A stretch of DNA of 28,656 bases from JAMIFN01 sp035906235 (GTDB lineage Bacteria; Pseudomonadota; Gammaproteobacteria; Burkholderiales; Burkholderiaceae_C): assembly GCA_035906235.1 (NCBI GenBank), contig JAMIFN010000139.1, positions 1 through 28,656 of the forward strand, read 5' to 3'. Numbering within the stretch: position 1 is the first letter of the stretch; every line of letters starts with the position of its first letter. The notes beneath the pieces are model-generated. The model made no database searches, was not told the origin of the DNA, and saw only the letters and a list, made by a program, of their open reading frames with translations. Of the stretch, positions 23,107 to 28,656 are shown piece after piece. Position numbers and translations under genes: made by a program.

Positions 23107-24645
23107 ATGGCTGAATTCAAGGACATCTCGCCCAACGCCAGTTATGTCGCCAAGACGAAAAACTGGTTCGAAAACCGTTTCCCCACGGCTTTCGAAGCGT
23201 ATGACACCCATATGTCGGGCTACTTTGCCCCGAAAAACTTTAATTTCTGGTACATCTTTGGCTCGCTCGCACTTTTGGTGCTGGTGATTCAAATCGTTAC
23301 CGGTATCTTCCTCGTCATGCACTACAAGCCCGATGCGGCCAAGGCCTTCGAGTCGGTCGAATACATCATGCGCGATGTGCCTGGCGGTTGGATCATTCGT
23401 TATCTGCACTCCACCGGTGCATCCGCCTTCTTTGTGGTGGTGTATTTGCATATGTTCCGTGGTTTGCTCTACGGCTCTTACCGCAAACCGCGCGAGCTGG
23501 TGTGGATTTTCGGCTGCCTGATTTTCTTGTGCCTGATGGCTGAAGCCTTCTTTGGCTACCTGCTGCCTTGGGGACAAATGTCTTACTGGGGCGCGCAGGT
23601 GATTGTGAATCTGTTTGCCGCCGTGCCCTTTATTGGCCCTGATTTGGCGCTGCTCATCCGTGGTGACTTCGTTGTTGGCGATGCCACTTTGAACCGCTTC
23701 TTCAGCTTCCATGTGATCGCCATTCCACTCGTTCTGATTGGCTTGGTAGTGGCGCATTTGCTGGCGCTGCACGATGTGGGCTCGAACAACCCTGACGGCG
23801 TGGAGATCAAACAAGGCCCCAAAGGCAACCGTTGGAGCGCAACTGCCCCCGCAGACGGCGTGCCCTTCCACCCCTACTACACCGTGCACGACATTTTTGG
23901 CGTGTGCGTCTTCCTCTTCATCTTCTGCGCCGTGGTTTTCTTCGCGCCGGAGATGGGGGGCTACTTCTTAGAGTACAACAACTTTGTGCCCGCTGACTCC
24001 ATGGTCACGCCCCTGCACATTGCCCCTGTTTGGTACTTCACGCCCTTCTACTCCATGCTGCGCGGCGTCACTTCCGAGTTCGCCACCATCTTGGGGCTGA
24101 TTGCCATTGGCGCTGCGGCGTTTGTCAATTTCAAAGGCCTGGTGCCCAAATTCCTCAAGCTGCCGTTGCTGGCCATCGCCTTTGTGGTGGCCCTGCTCTT
24201 GGGTCTGCTGCCAGGTTTGCTCAACTGGGCGGGTTCACCCAAGGCCTTGGTTGGCGCACTCAATACCGTAGGCGGCGCTTTGCAAGGCGTGCCTTTCTTG
24301 GGCACGCTGTGGGAGATGATCTGGAAAGGCATCGACGCCAAATTCTGGGGTGTGGTCGCCATGGGCGGCGCGGTGGTGATTTTGTTCTTCCTGCCTTGGC
24401 TAGACAAATCCCCCGCCAAATCCATCCGCTACCGTCCAGACTGGCACAAACACCTGTATGTGGTGTTCGTCATCATCTTTGTGGTCTTGGGCTATTTGGG
24501 TGTGCAACCGCCATCACCTGTGGGTGAGCGCGTGAGCCAGCTGGGCACTTTGTTCTACTTTGGCTTCTTCTTGCTCATGCCTTGGTGGAGCCAAAAAGGC
24601 CAATGCAAAGCCGTGCCTGAACGCGTGACCTTCACGCCCCACTAA
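23107..24645 (+). CDS. petB: Cytochrome b subunit of the bc1 complex
   Basis: Membrane core of ubiquinol:cytochrome c reductase. Heme ligands are His101 and His115 in helix B, and His202 and His217 in helix D. The Qo-site motif reads PVWY (307-310) instead of PEWY. At 512 residues it is roughly 40-50 longer than I expect for a betaproteobacterial cytochrome b; the surplus appears as a hydrophobic Leu/Gly-rich stretch near residues 335-405 (around LLGLLPGLLNWAGSP and ALQGVPFLGTLWEMIW), before the conserved FWGVVAMGGAVV. The stop and the petC reading frame touch at TAATG. Confidence 0.97.
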   Translation: MAEFKDISPNASYVAKTKNWFENRFPTAFEAYDTHMSGYFAPKNFNFWYIFGSLALLVLVIQIVTGIFLVMHYKPDAAKAFESVEYIMRDVPGGWIIRYLHSTGASAFFVVVYLHMFRGLLYGSYRKPRELVWIFGCLIFLCLMAEAFFGYLLPWGQMSYWGAQVIVNLFAAVPFIGPDLALLIRGDFVVGDATLNRFFSFHVIAIPLVLIGLVVAHLLALHDVGSNNPDGVEIKQGPKGNRWSATAPADGVPFHPYYTVHDIFGVCVFLFIFCAVVFFAPEMGGYFLEYNNFVPADSMVTPLHIAPVWYFTPFYSMLRGVTSEFATILGLIAIGAAAFVNFKGLVPKFLKLPLLAIAFVVALLLGLLPGLLNWAGSPKALVGALNTVGGALQGVPFLGTLWEMIWKGIDAKFWGVVAMGGAVVILFFLPWLDKSPAKSIRYRPDWHKHLYVVFVIIFVVLGYLGVQPPSPVGERVSQLGTLFYFGFFLLMPWWSQKGQCKAVPERVTFTPH

Positions 24646-24668
24646 TGCCAGACGGAGTCACAGCTATC

Positions 24669-25466
24669 ATGAAAAAACTCATTGCTATTTTTGCTGCCTC
24701 TTTGGCTTTGCTGGTCGGCGGTGCGCAGGCCAGCTCAAGCAACTTCCCCCTAGACAAAGCGCCGGGCAACACCAGCGACATGGCCTCGCTGCAACGCGGC
24801 GCGGGCATTTTTGTTAACTACTGCCTCAGCTGCCACAGCGCAGCCTTTATGCGCTGGAACCGCTTGCAAGACATTGGTTTGACGGAAAAACAAATCAAAG
24901 ACAACCTCTTGCATGTCTCTGAAGAAGACAAAGGCCGGGTCTATGGCGAAACCATGAAGGCCACCATAGACCCCAAACAGGCCAAAGCCTGGTTCGGTGC
25001 CAACCCACCTGATTTGACGGTGATTGCGCGCTCACGCGCCAGCGGCAATGGCAGCGGTGCAGACTACCTCTACACCTATATGCGTACCTTCTACCGCGAC
25101 GACACCCGCCCAACGGGCTGGAACAATATGGTCTTCCCCAATGTGGGCATGCCCCATGTGTTGTGGCAGTTGCAAGGCGAGCGCAAGCCCATCTACGCCA
25201 CACCGACGGACGAACACGGCGGCGCGACTGAAGGCGACGCAGCCCACCATGTCTTTAGCGGCAAATGGGAACAAGTCACGCCAGGCACGCTCAGCCCTGC
25301 AGAATACGACCGCGCCGCTGGCGATTTGGTCAACTACCTGCAGTGGATGGCCGAGCCCGCACAAAACAAACGCGTGCGCATCGGCGTTTGGGTGCTGCTC
25401 TTTTTGGGTGTCTTTAGCCTGATTACTTGGCGCTTGAATGCCGCCTTCTGGCAAGAAGTCAAGTAA
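24669..25466 (+). CDS. petC: Cytochrome c1 subunit of the bc1 complex
   Basis: Periplasmic c-type cytochrome passing electrons from the Rieske cluster to soluble cytochrome c. The start at 24669 gives a clean signal peptide (MKKLIAIFAASLALLVGGAQA) and has GGAG upstream; the frame also opens at 24645 overlapping the petB stop. The heme is attached at CLSCH (52-56), with Met161 in NVGMPHVL the likely axial ligand. The C-terminal anchor is about residues 237-255 (IGVWVLLFLGVFSLITW). Last gene of the bc1 operon. Confidence 0.97.
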   Translation: MKKLIAIFAASLALLVGGAQASSSNFPLDKAPGNTSDMASLQRGAGIFVNYCLSCHSAAFMRWNRLQDIGLTEKQIKDNLLHVSEEDKGRVYGETMKATIDPKQAKAWFGANPPDLTVIARSRASGNGSGADYLYTYMRTFYRDDTRPTGWNNMVFPNVGMPHVLWQLQGERKPIYATPTDEHGGATEGDAAHHVFSGKWEQVTPGTLSPAEYDRAAGDLVNYLQWMAEPAQNKRVRIGVWVLLFLGVFSLITWRLNAAFWQEVK

Positions 25467-25476
25467 AGCTATTGAG

Positions 25477-25552
25477 GAGGATGCTCTGCACCCACCCCCT
25501 TGCGGCGCTGCTGGCAAGCGGCAACATGCCCAAAGCGTTGTGCAGAGAATTT
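25477..25552. repeat. Degenerate inverted repeat resembling MITE ends
   Basis: CTCTGCAC (25484-25491) faces GTGCAGAG (25540-25547) across 48 bp. The surroundings GAGGATGCTCTGCACCC and GTTGTGCAGAG recall the MITE ends GGAGCCTCTGCARAACCC and GGTTTTGCAGAGGCTCC, but with indels. It may be an old, shrunken member. Confidence 0.35.
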
Positions 25553-25556
25553 TCAT

Positions 25557-25615
25557 GGTTGTTTTTGCAGGTTTTACCCGTAAAACCTGCCTGAATAGCT
25601 CCTTATTTAATAGCG
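25557..25615 (+). repeat. Dispersed repeat with long hairpin
   Basis: Best-folded copy of the family: GCAGGTTTTAC (25567-25577) faces GTAAAACCTGC (25580-25590), nearly adjacent, then CTGAATAGCT and TTATTTAATAGCG. It lies between petC and sspA and could act as a terminator or RNA-stability element. Confidence 0.78.
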
Positions 25616-25687
25616 TATTTTTTCGAAGTGACGGCCACAAGCCGTCATTTTTCTTTCTCTCCCCCGCATCTTCAGGAGTCGCTCATC

Positions 25688-26305
25688 ATGATGGTTTTGT
25701 ACTCAGGCACCACCTGCCCGTTCTCGCACCGTTGCCGTTTCACCCTGTTTGAAAAAGGCATGGATTTTGAAATCCGCGATGTCGATTTGTACGCCAAGCC
25801 CGAAGACATCAATGTCATGAACCCCTATGGGCAAGTGCCGATTTTGGTCGAACGCGATTTGATTTTGTACGAATCGAACATCATCAACGAATACATCGAC
25901 GAGCGCTTCCCGCACCCGCAACTGATGCCAGGGGACCCCGTGGATCGCGCGCGCGTGCGCCTGTTCTTGCTCAATTTTGAGAAAGAGCTCTTCGCCCATG
26001 TCACGACCCTGGAAAACCGCGAGCTCAAAGCCAAAGGCGGCGACAAAGCCTTTGAAAAAGCGCGCAACCACATCCGTGACCGCTTGACGCAAATGGCGCC
26101 CATCTTTTTGAAAAACAAATTCATCATGGGCGACAACTTCTCTATGCTAGATGTGGCCTTGGCGCCCCTGCTTTGGCGCTTGGACTACTACGGCATCGAA
26201 CTGTCGAAAAACGCCGCGCCCCTGCTGAAATACGCCGAACGCATTTTCTCGCGCCCCGCCTATATCGAGGCGCTGACGCCATCAGAGAAAGTCATGCGCA
26301 AATAA
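25688..26305 (+). CDS. sspA: SspA, stringent starvation protein A (GST-fold)
   Basis: RNA polymerase-associated regulator with a glutathione S-transferase fold but usually no GST activity. The start at 25688 has AGGAG nine bases upstream and gives 205 residues; ATGs at 25688 and 25691 are equivalent. The thioredoxin-like N-terminal half begins MVLYSGTTCPFSHRCRF, followed by NPYGQVPILVERDLILYES and NEYIDERFPHP. The C-terminal helical half has MGDNFSMLDVALAPLLWRLD. It follows petABC and precedes sspB, the usual betaproteobacterial order. Confidence 0.95.
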   Translation: MMVLYSGTTCPFSHRCRFTLFEKGMDFEIRDVDLYAKPEDINVMNPYGQVPILVERDLILYESNIINEYIDERFPHPQLMPGDPVDRARVRLFLLNFEKELFAHVTTLENRELKAKGGDKAFEKARNHIRDRLTQMAPIFLKNKFIMGDNFSMLDVALAPLLWRLDYYGIELSKNAAPLLKYAERIFSRPAYIEALTPSEKVMRK

Positions 26306-26345
26306 GCGCAAAACCCCAGCTCGCACTACGCTTGCAGAGCTTCGC

Positions 26346-26376
26346 AAAAGCGCCTCCGGGCGCTTTTCGCTTTTTT
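26346..26376 (+). terminator. Hairpin between sspA and sspB
   Basis: Stem AAAAGCGCC (26346-26354), loop TCCG, GGCGCTTTT (26359-26367), then a six-T run at 26371-26376. It probably ends or attenuates sspA transcription before sspB. Confidence 0.75.
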
Positions 26377-26391
26377 GTACACTTGCAAGCT

Positions 26392-26919
26392 ATGACTACA
26401 CCCCATCTGCGCGCCCACCTGCTGCGCGCCACGCACGAATGGCTAACTGAACACGGCCACACGCCCTATGTCCAAGTCTTGGTTGACAGCTATGCACAAG
26501 TGCCCGCTGAATATGTGCGCGATGGCTCCATCGTGCTCAATATGAGCTACGACTCCACCAACAAACTCCTCATCGGCGACGATTGGATTGAATTCCAAGC
26601 CCGCTTCAACGGCCAGGTGCGCAACATCCTCTTTCCCACCAACCATGTCGTCAGCCTGTTTTCTAAAGAAACACAAGAAGGCTACCAAGGCATGAGCAGC
26701 GAGGAATACCTAGCCATACGCGAAGGCCGCTACCGCTTGCCAGATGAGGCCAGCGATAGCGATAGCCATAGCGATGCTCATGGCGATGCGCATAGCGCTG
26801 CCGAGGCCGACACCAGCACCACCGCAGCGGCTGCACCACCCAGCGCGGGCGCAGGGCCAGATAAAGCAGCCAGCCCCACCGAGAGCACCAAAAAAACCGT
26901 GTTCACCCGCATCAAATAA
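26392..26919 (+). CDS. sspB: SspB, ClpXP protease specificity-enhancing factor
   Basis: Adaptor that delivers ssrA-tagged peptides to ClpXP. The start at 26392 gives 175 residues. The folded domain (about 1-110) shows PYVQVLVDSY, NMSYDSTNKL, FNGQVRNILFP and VVSLFSKE. The flexible tail (about 117-170) is low complexity: a Ser/Asp/His alternation (SDSDSHSDAHGDAH) encoded by short GATAGC-like units, then Ala/Pro/Ser. The extreme C-terminus ends VFTRIK, in the position of the ClpX-binding tail motif. There is no Shine-Dalgarno before the ATG, and a hairpin separates it from sspA, so it may have its own promoter. Confidence 0.94.
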   Translation: MTTPHLRAHLLRATHEWLTEHGHTPYVQVLVDSYAQVPAEYVRDGSIVLNMSYDSTNKLLIGDDWIEFQARFNGQVRNILFPTNHVVSLFSKETQEGYQGMSSEEYLAIREGRYRLPDEASDSDSHSDAHGDAHSAAEADTSTTAAAAPPSAGAGPDKAASPTESTKKTVFTRIK

Positions 26920-26958
26920 GCAGCTAGCGAGGGCGCAAAAATCGGCCAATTTTCTGGC

Positions 26959-26964
26959 TATAAT
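26959..26964 (+). promoter_or_regulatory. tRNA-Thr -10 box
   Basis: A perfect TATAAT 12 bp before the tRNA. The -35 is not distinct. Confidence 0.55.
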
Positions 26965-26976
26965 GCGTAGCTGTGT

Positions 26977-27052
26977 GCCGCTTTAGCTCAGTTGGTAGAG
27001 CAACCGCCTTGTAAGCGGTAGGTCGTCAGTTCGAATCCGACAAGCGGCACCA
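26977..27052 (+). tRNA. tRNA-Thr (anticodon TGT)
   Basis: A 76-nt cloverleaf with encoded CCA. The acceptor GCCGCTT pairs with AAGCGGC, the D arm is AGCTCAGTTGGTAGAGC, the anticodon loop CTTGTAA contains TGT, and the T arm has CAGTTCGAATC. Confidence 0.97.
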
Positions 27053-27061
27053 CAAACACCT

Positions 27062-27095
27062 AAAAACCCGCATCGCCCGCGCTATGCGGGTTTTT
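27062..27095 (+). terminator. Terminator after tRNA-Thr
   Basis: Stem AAAAACCCGCAT (27062-27073) with ATGCGGGTTTTT (27084-27095), loop of ten bases. Confidence 0.88.
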
Positions 27096-27194
27096 GCTTT
27101 TCAGCGCTAAACGCCCCTGCGCCCTGCCAGCACCACTGCCCATCGACCCACTGCAATTGCTGCTCATCTATTTTGTCGTGGCCAGCAGGGGGGG

Positions 27195-27275
27195 GCAACT
27201 TCGCCCATTCCTGGCATGTATGTGCATGAGTTTGTGCACGACGGCCGCCATTTTCTGGGCCTCCACCGCCCCTAA
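27195..27275 (+). pseudogene. cbtB remnant (C-terminal end of cobalt transporter subunit CbtB)
   Basis: The frame ending TAA at 27273-27275 reads PGMYVHEFVHDGRHFLGLHRP, which matches the conserved His-rich C-terminus of CbtB, a small membrane subunit tied to cobalt uptake and cobalamin synthesis. The upstream membrane helix is missing: the frame before about 27195 loses resemblance beside a run of eight G (27188-27195). CbtB normally precedes CbtA, and a cbtA-like start follows 14 bp later, so this is the stump of a cbtBA pair. The identification is from memory of the family. Confidence 0.5.
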
Positions 27276-27288
27276 GCCCAGGGGAAAT

Positions 27289-27585
27289 ATGATCGGAATA
27301 CTGCTGGTACGCGGCATCACCGCGGGTTATGTCGCGGGCGTTTTGTCTTTTGGCTTTGCGCAGAGTTATGGCGAACATCAGGTGGCGCAAACCATTGCCT
27401 TCGAGGGGCAATTTGAAGCAGTGCGTAGCCAGGCCAGCGCACAAACTGAGACGGTGCAGCACCGTAAATGCCCAAGCCCCTCATTCGGCCAACTACTTCG
27501 TGGTCACCAGCGCCTGCGCCCCTTTCCAGCCATCCACACAAAAGGCGGCAAGCTACTCAGGCAGGTTTTGCAGAGGCTCCCCTAG
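27289..27585 (+). pseudogene. cbtA remnant (N-terminal part of cobalt transporter CbtA)
   Basis: ATG at 27289 with AGGGGAAAT upstream. The first ~45 codons (MIGILLVRGITAGYVAGVLS, FGFAQSYGEHQVAQTIAFEG) look like the first membrane helix and following loop of proteobacterial CbtA. After about 27440 similarity fades and the frame runs through a repeat fragment and a MITE end to a stop at 27583-27585, giving 98 codons against a usual length above 200. The gene is truncated and almost surely non-functional. With the cbtB stump, this is the main content of the 530-bp gap between tRNA-Thr and apaG. Confidence 0.5.
27551..27580 (-). repeat. Chimera of a dispersed-repeat fragment and a solo MITE end
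   Basis: AGCTACTCAGGCAGGTTTT (27551-27569) is the reverse form of the dispersed repeat; GGTTTTGCAGAGGCTCC (27564-27580) is identical to the right end of the MITE at 1935-1951. The two families share GGTTTT at the joint. CTAG, a YTAR-type target, lies one base beyond and contains the apaG stop. No matching left MITE end is visible nearby. Confidence 0.65.
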
Positions 27586-27968
27586 TGCAGGGTGCGGCCT
27601 GAGGGCGAGAGCGCATCCAGCACAAACACGGGGATGGTGGCCTCGAACTTTTCGCAATCCTCGGCCATGCAGAAATAGCTGCCGTGCATCATGCCCGTGG
27701 GCGTCGTCAGCACACAGCCCGAGCTGTATTCAAACACCTCGCCCGGCTGCAGCAATGGCTGATGCCCCACCACCGCCAGCCCTTTGATCTTTTCGTGCAA
27801 GCCGCTGGCGTGGTTGATATTCCAGGTGCGGGCAATCACCTGCGCGGCAATCTGCCCCGTGTTGCTGATAGTCACATGGTAGGCAAACACATACTCGCCC
27901 GCATCGGGGTTGGAGCGATCGGGCAGGCACTCGGGGCGCACTTTCACGCTGATTTGGTATTTGGGCAT
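27582..27968 (-). CDS. apaG: ApaG (CorD-like) protein
   Basis: Small FN3-like beta-sandwich protein historically linked to Co2+/Mg2+ efflux; its exact role is unresolved. Taking the start at 27968 gives 128 residues: MPKYQISVKVRPECLPDRSN, then FAYHVTISNTG, ARTWNINHASG, VVGHQPLLQPGEVFEYSSG and the glycine/methionine stretch PTGMMHGSYF, all typical of ApaG. The frame also opens at 27989. The stop abuts the solo MITE end. Divergent from hsdM across about 74 bp. Confidence 0.95.
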   Translation of the reverse strand: MPKYQISVKVRPECLPDRSNPDAGEYVFAYHVTISNTGQIAAQVIARTWNINHASGLHEKIKGLAVVGHQPLLQPGEVFEYSSGCVLTTPTGMMHGSYFCMAEDCEKFEATIPVFVLDALSPSGRTLH

Positions 27969-28042
27969 GGGGGAATGATAAACGCGCACAAGGCTGTATG
28001 CGCACTGCTAGACTGCGCATCTCTGCCCTCATCCTTGGAACT

Positions 28043-28656
28043 ATGAACACAGAAACCCACCGCCAGCTTGCCAATGACATCTGGAGCATCTGCAACCTGC
28101 TGCGCGGCCCCTACAAGCGCAACGAATACCGCAAAGTCATCTTGCCGCTTACCGTGTTGCGCCGTTTTGATTGCCTGCTGGCACCCACCAAGGCGCAGGC
28201 GCTGGAAACTTTCAGCCAATACAAAGGCAAACCCGAAAGCATCATCCGCAGCGTGATGCAGTCGGCCACGGGTTATCCGTTTTACAACCTCTCCAGGCTG
28301 GAACTCGCTCCGTCACAAAAGGGGCGCAACTCGCTGCTGGACGACCCCAGCAACCTCGCCCCCAACCTCAACAGCTACATCAACGGCTACTCGCCCAATA
28401 TCCGCGCCATTTTTGATCACTTCAAATTCGGCGAGCAGATCAGCAAGATGGCCGAGAAGAATCTACTGTTTCAGGTCATCCAGAAATTCGCCACCTTCGA
28501 TCTGAGCTTCTCCGGCTTGTCCGCCGATCAGGCGGCCATGCAAATGGGCTATGTGTTTGAAGAGTTGATTCGGATCGGTGCTGAACAATCCAATGAAGAA
28601 GCGGGGGAACACTTTACCCCGCGCGAAGTCATCAAACTGATGGTCAACCTGCTGCT
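28043..28656 (+). CDS. hsdM: HsdM, type I restriction-modification methyltransferase subunit, N-terminal part
   Basis: DNA adenine methylase subunit of a type I restriction-modification system. Open from ATG 28043 through the window end, about 204 codons. The HsdM N-terminal helical domain reads DIWSICNLLRGPYKRNEY and KVILPLTVLRRFDCLL, then KFATFDLSFSGLS, QMGYVFEELIR and GEHFTPREVIKLMVNLL, the entry to the catalytic domain. The NPPF catalytic motif lies outside the window, so activity cannot be judged. An ATG at 27998 in the same frame is an alternative start with AAGG upstream, but family members begin near 28043. hsdS and hsdR are expected downstream. Confidence 0.93.
   Translation, partial: MNTETHRQLANDIWSICNLLRGPYKRNEYRKVILPLTVLRRFDCLLAPTKAQALETFSQYKGKPESIIRSVMQSATGYPFYNLSRLELAPSQKGRNSLLDDPSNLAPNLNSYINGYSPNIRAIFDHFKFGEQISKMAEKNLLFQVIQKFATFDLSFSGLSADQAAMQMGYVFEELIRIGAEQSNEEAGEHFTPREVIKLMVNLL

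Noticed and set aside
23092..23889. Minus-strand open frame of 265 codons opposite petB
   Set aside because: It mirrors the codon pattern of petB, whose heme ligands and Qo motif are intact; the antisense product is His/Gln-rich with no recognisable domain.
27082..27462. Minus-strand open frame of 126 codons after tRNA-Thr
   Set aside because: It covers the cbtB and cbtA remnants antisense and ends inside the tRNA terminator. Its last ~40 residues look protein-like, so a lost gene tail remains possible, but I cannot support a gene.
1..28656. CRISPR array or prophage
   Set aside because: No regularly spaced repeats with unique spacers, and no integrase, capsid or phage-like gene, were seen. 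The dispersed repeats are kilobases apart.

Overview
The window is chromosomal DNA from a betaproteobacterium, probably order Burkholderiales and plausibly Comamonadaceae-like; the family placement is inference. The case rests on the replication-initiation locus dnaA-dnaN-gyrB, a ubiquinol:cytochrome c reductase operon (petABC) followed by sspA-sspB, a LysM/dprA pair divergent from def, an M23 peptidase divergent from tyrS, and an ACR3-type arsenic operon. About 30 protein genes, two tRNAs (Asn-GTT, Thr-TGT) and a replication origin can be supported. The first ~7 kb and the origin look AT-richer than the ars-to-dsbB segment (about 11-17 kb).

Layout. 1-1.8 kb: 3' part of mnmG overlapping rsmG. 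1.8-1.95 kb: a 162-bp MITE-like element inserted at the convergent rsmG/dprA stop codons. 1.95-4.65 kb: dprA and a LysM protein on the minus strand, divergent from def (4.8-5.3 kb). 5.4-11 kb: dnaA, oriC with DnaA boxes, dnaN, gyrB. 11-13 kb: minus-strand arsR-arsC-acr3, with a small PAS protein divergent from it. 13.5-16.8 kb: minus-strand dsbB, creatininase-family hydrolase, avtA and pncC. 16.9-20.3 kb: yggX, a minus-strand M23 peptidase, tyrS. 20.3-22.2 kb: a gene-poor stretch with a membrane-peptide remnant, an SDR dehydrogenase, tRNA-Asn, minus-strand mscL. 22.4-27 kb: petA-petB-petC, sspA, sspB, tRNA-Thr. 27-27.6 kb: a remnant zone holding pieces of a cobalt transporter (cbtB/cbtA). 27.6 kb to the end: apaG (minus) and the 5' part of hsdM, a type I restriction-modification methylase that runs off the window.

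The least expected content lies between and inside genes. A dispersed repeat of about 57 bp, with the core GTAAAACCTGCCTGA, occurs at five clear places, plus three more diverged or partial ones. One copy is read in frame inside dprA and supplies about 21 residues of its interdomain linker. A separate MITE family, with GGAGCCTCTGC ends, sits on the rsmG/dprA junction and leaves a solo end fused to a dispersed-repeat fragment beside the apaG stop. These repeats border two apparent deletion or decay scars (20.3-20.6 kb and 27.1-27.6 kb). Other regulatory-scale signals are a perfect DnaA box inside the first codons of dnaA, a near-parS sequence inside an unusual insertion in mnmG, and an arsR operator-promoter that predicts leaderless translation.
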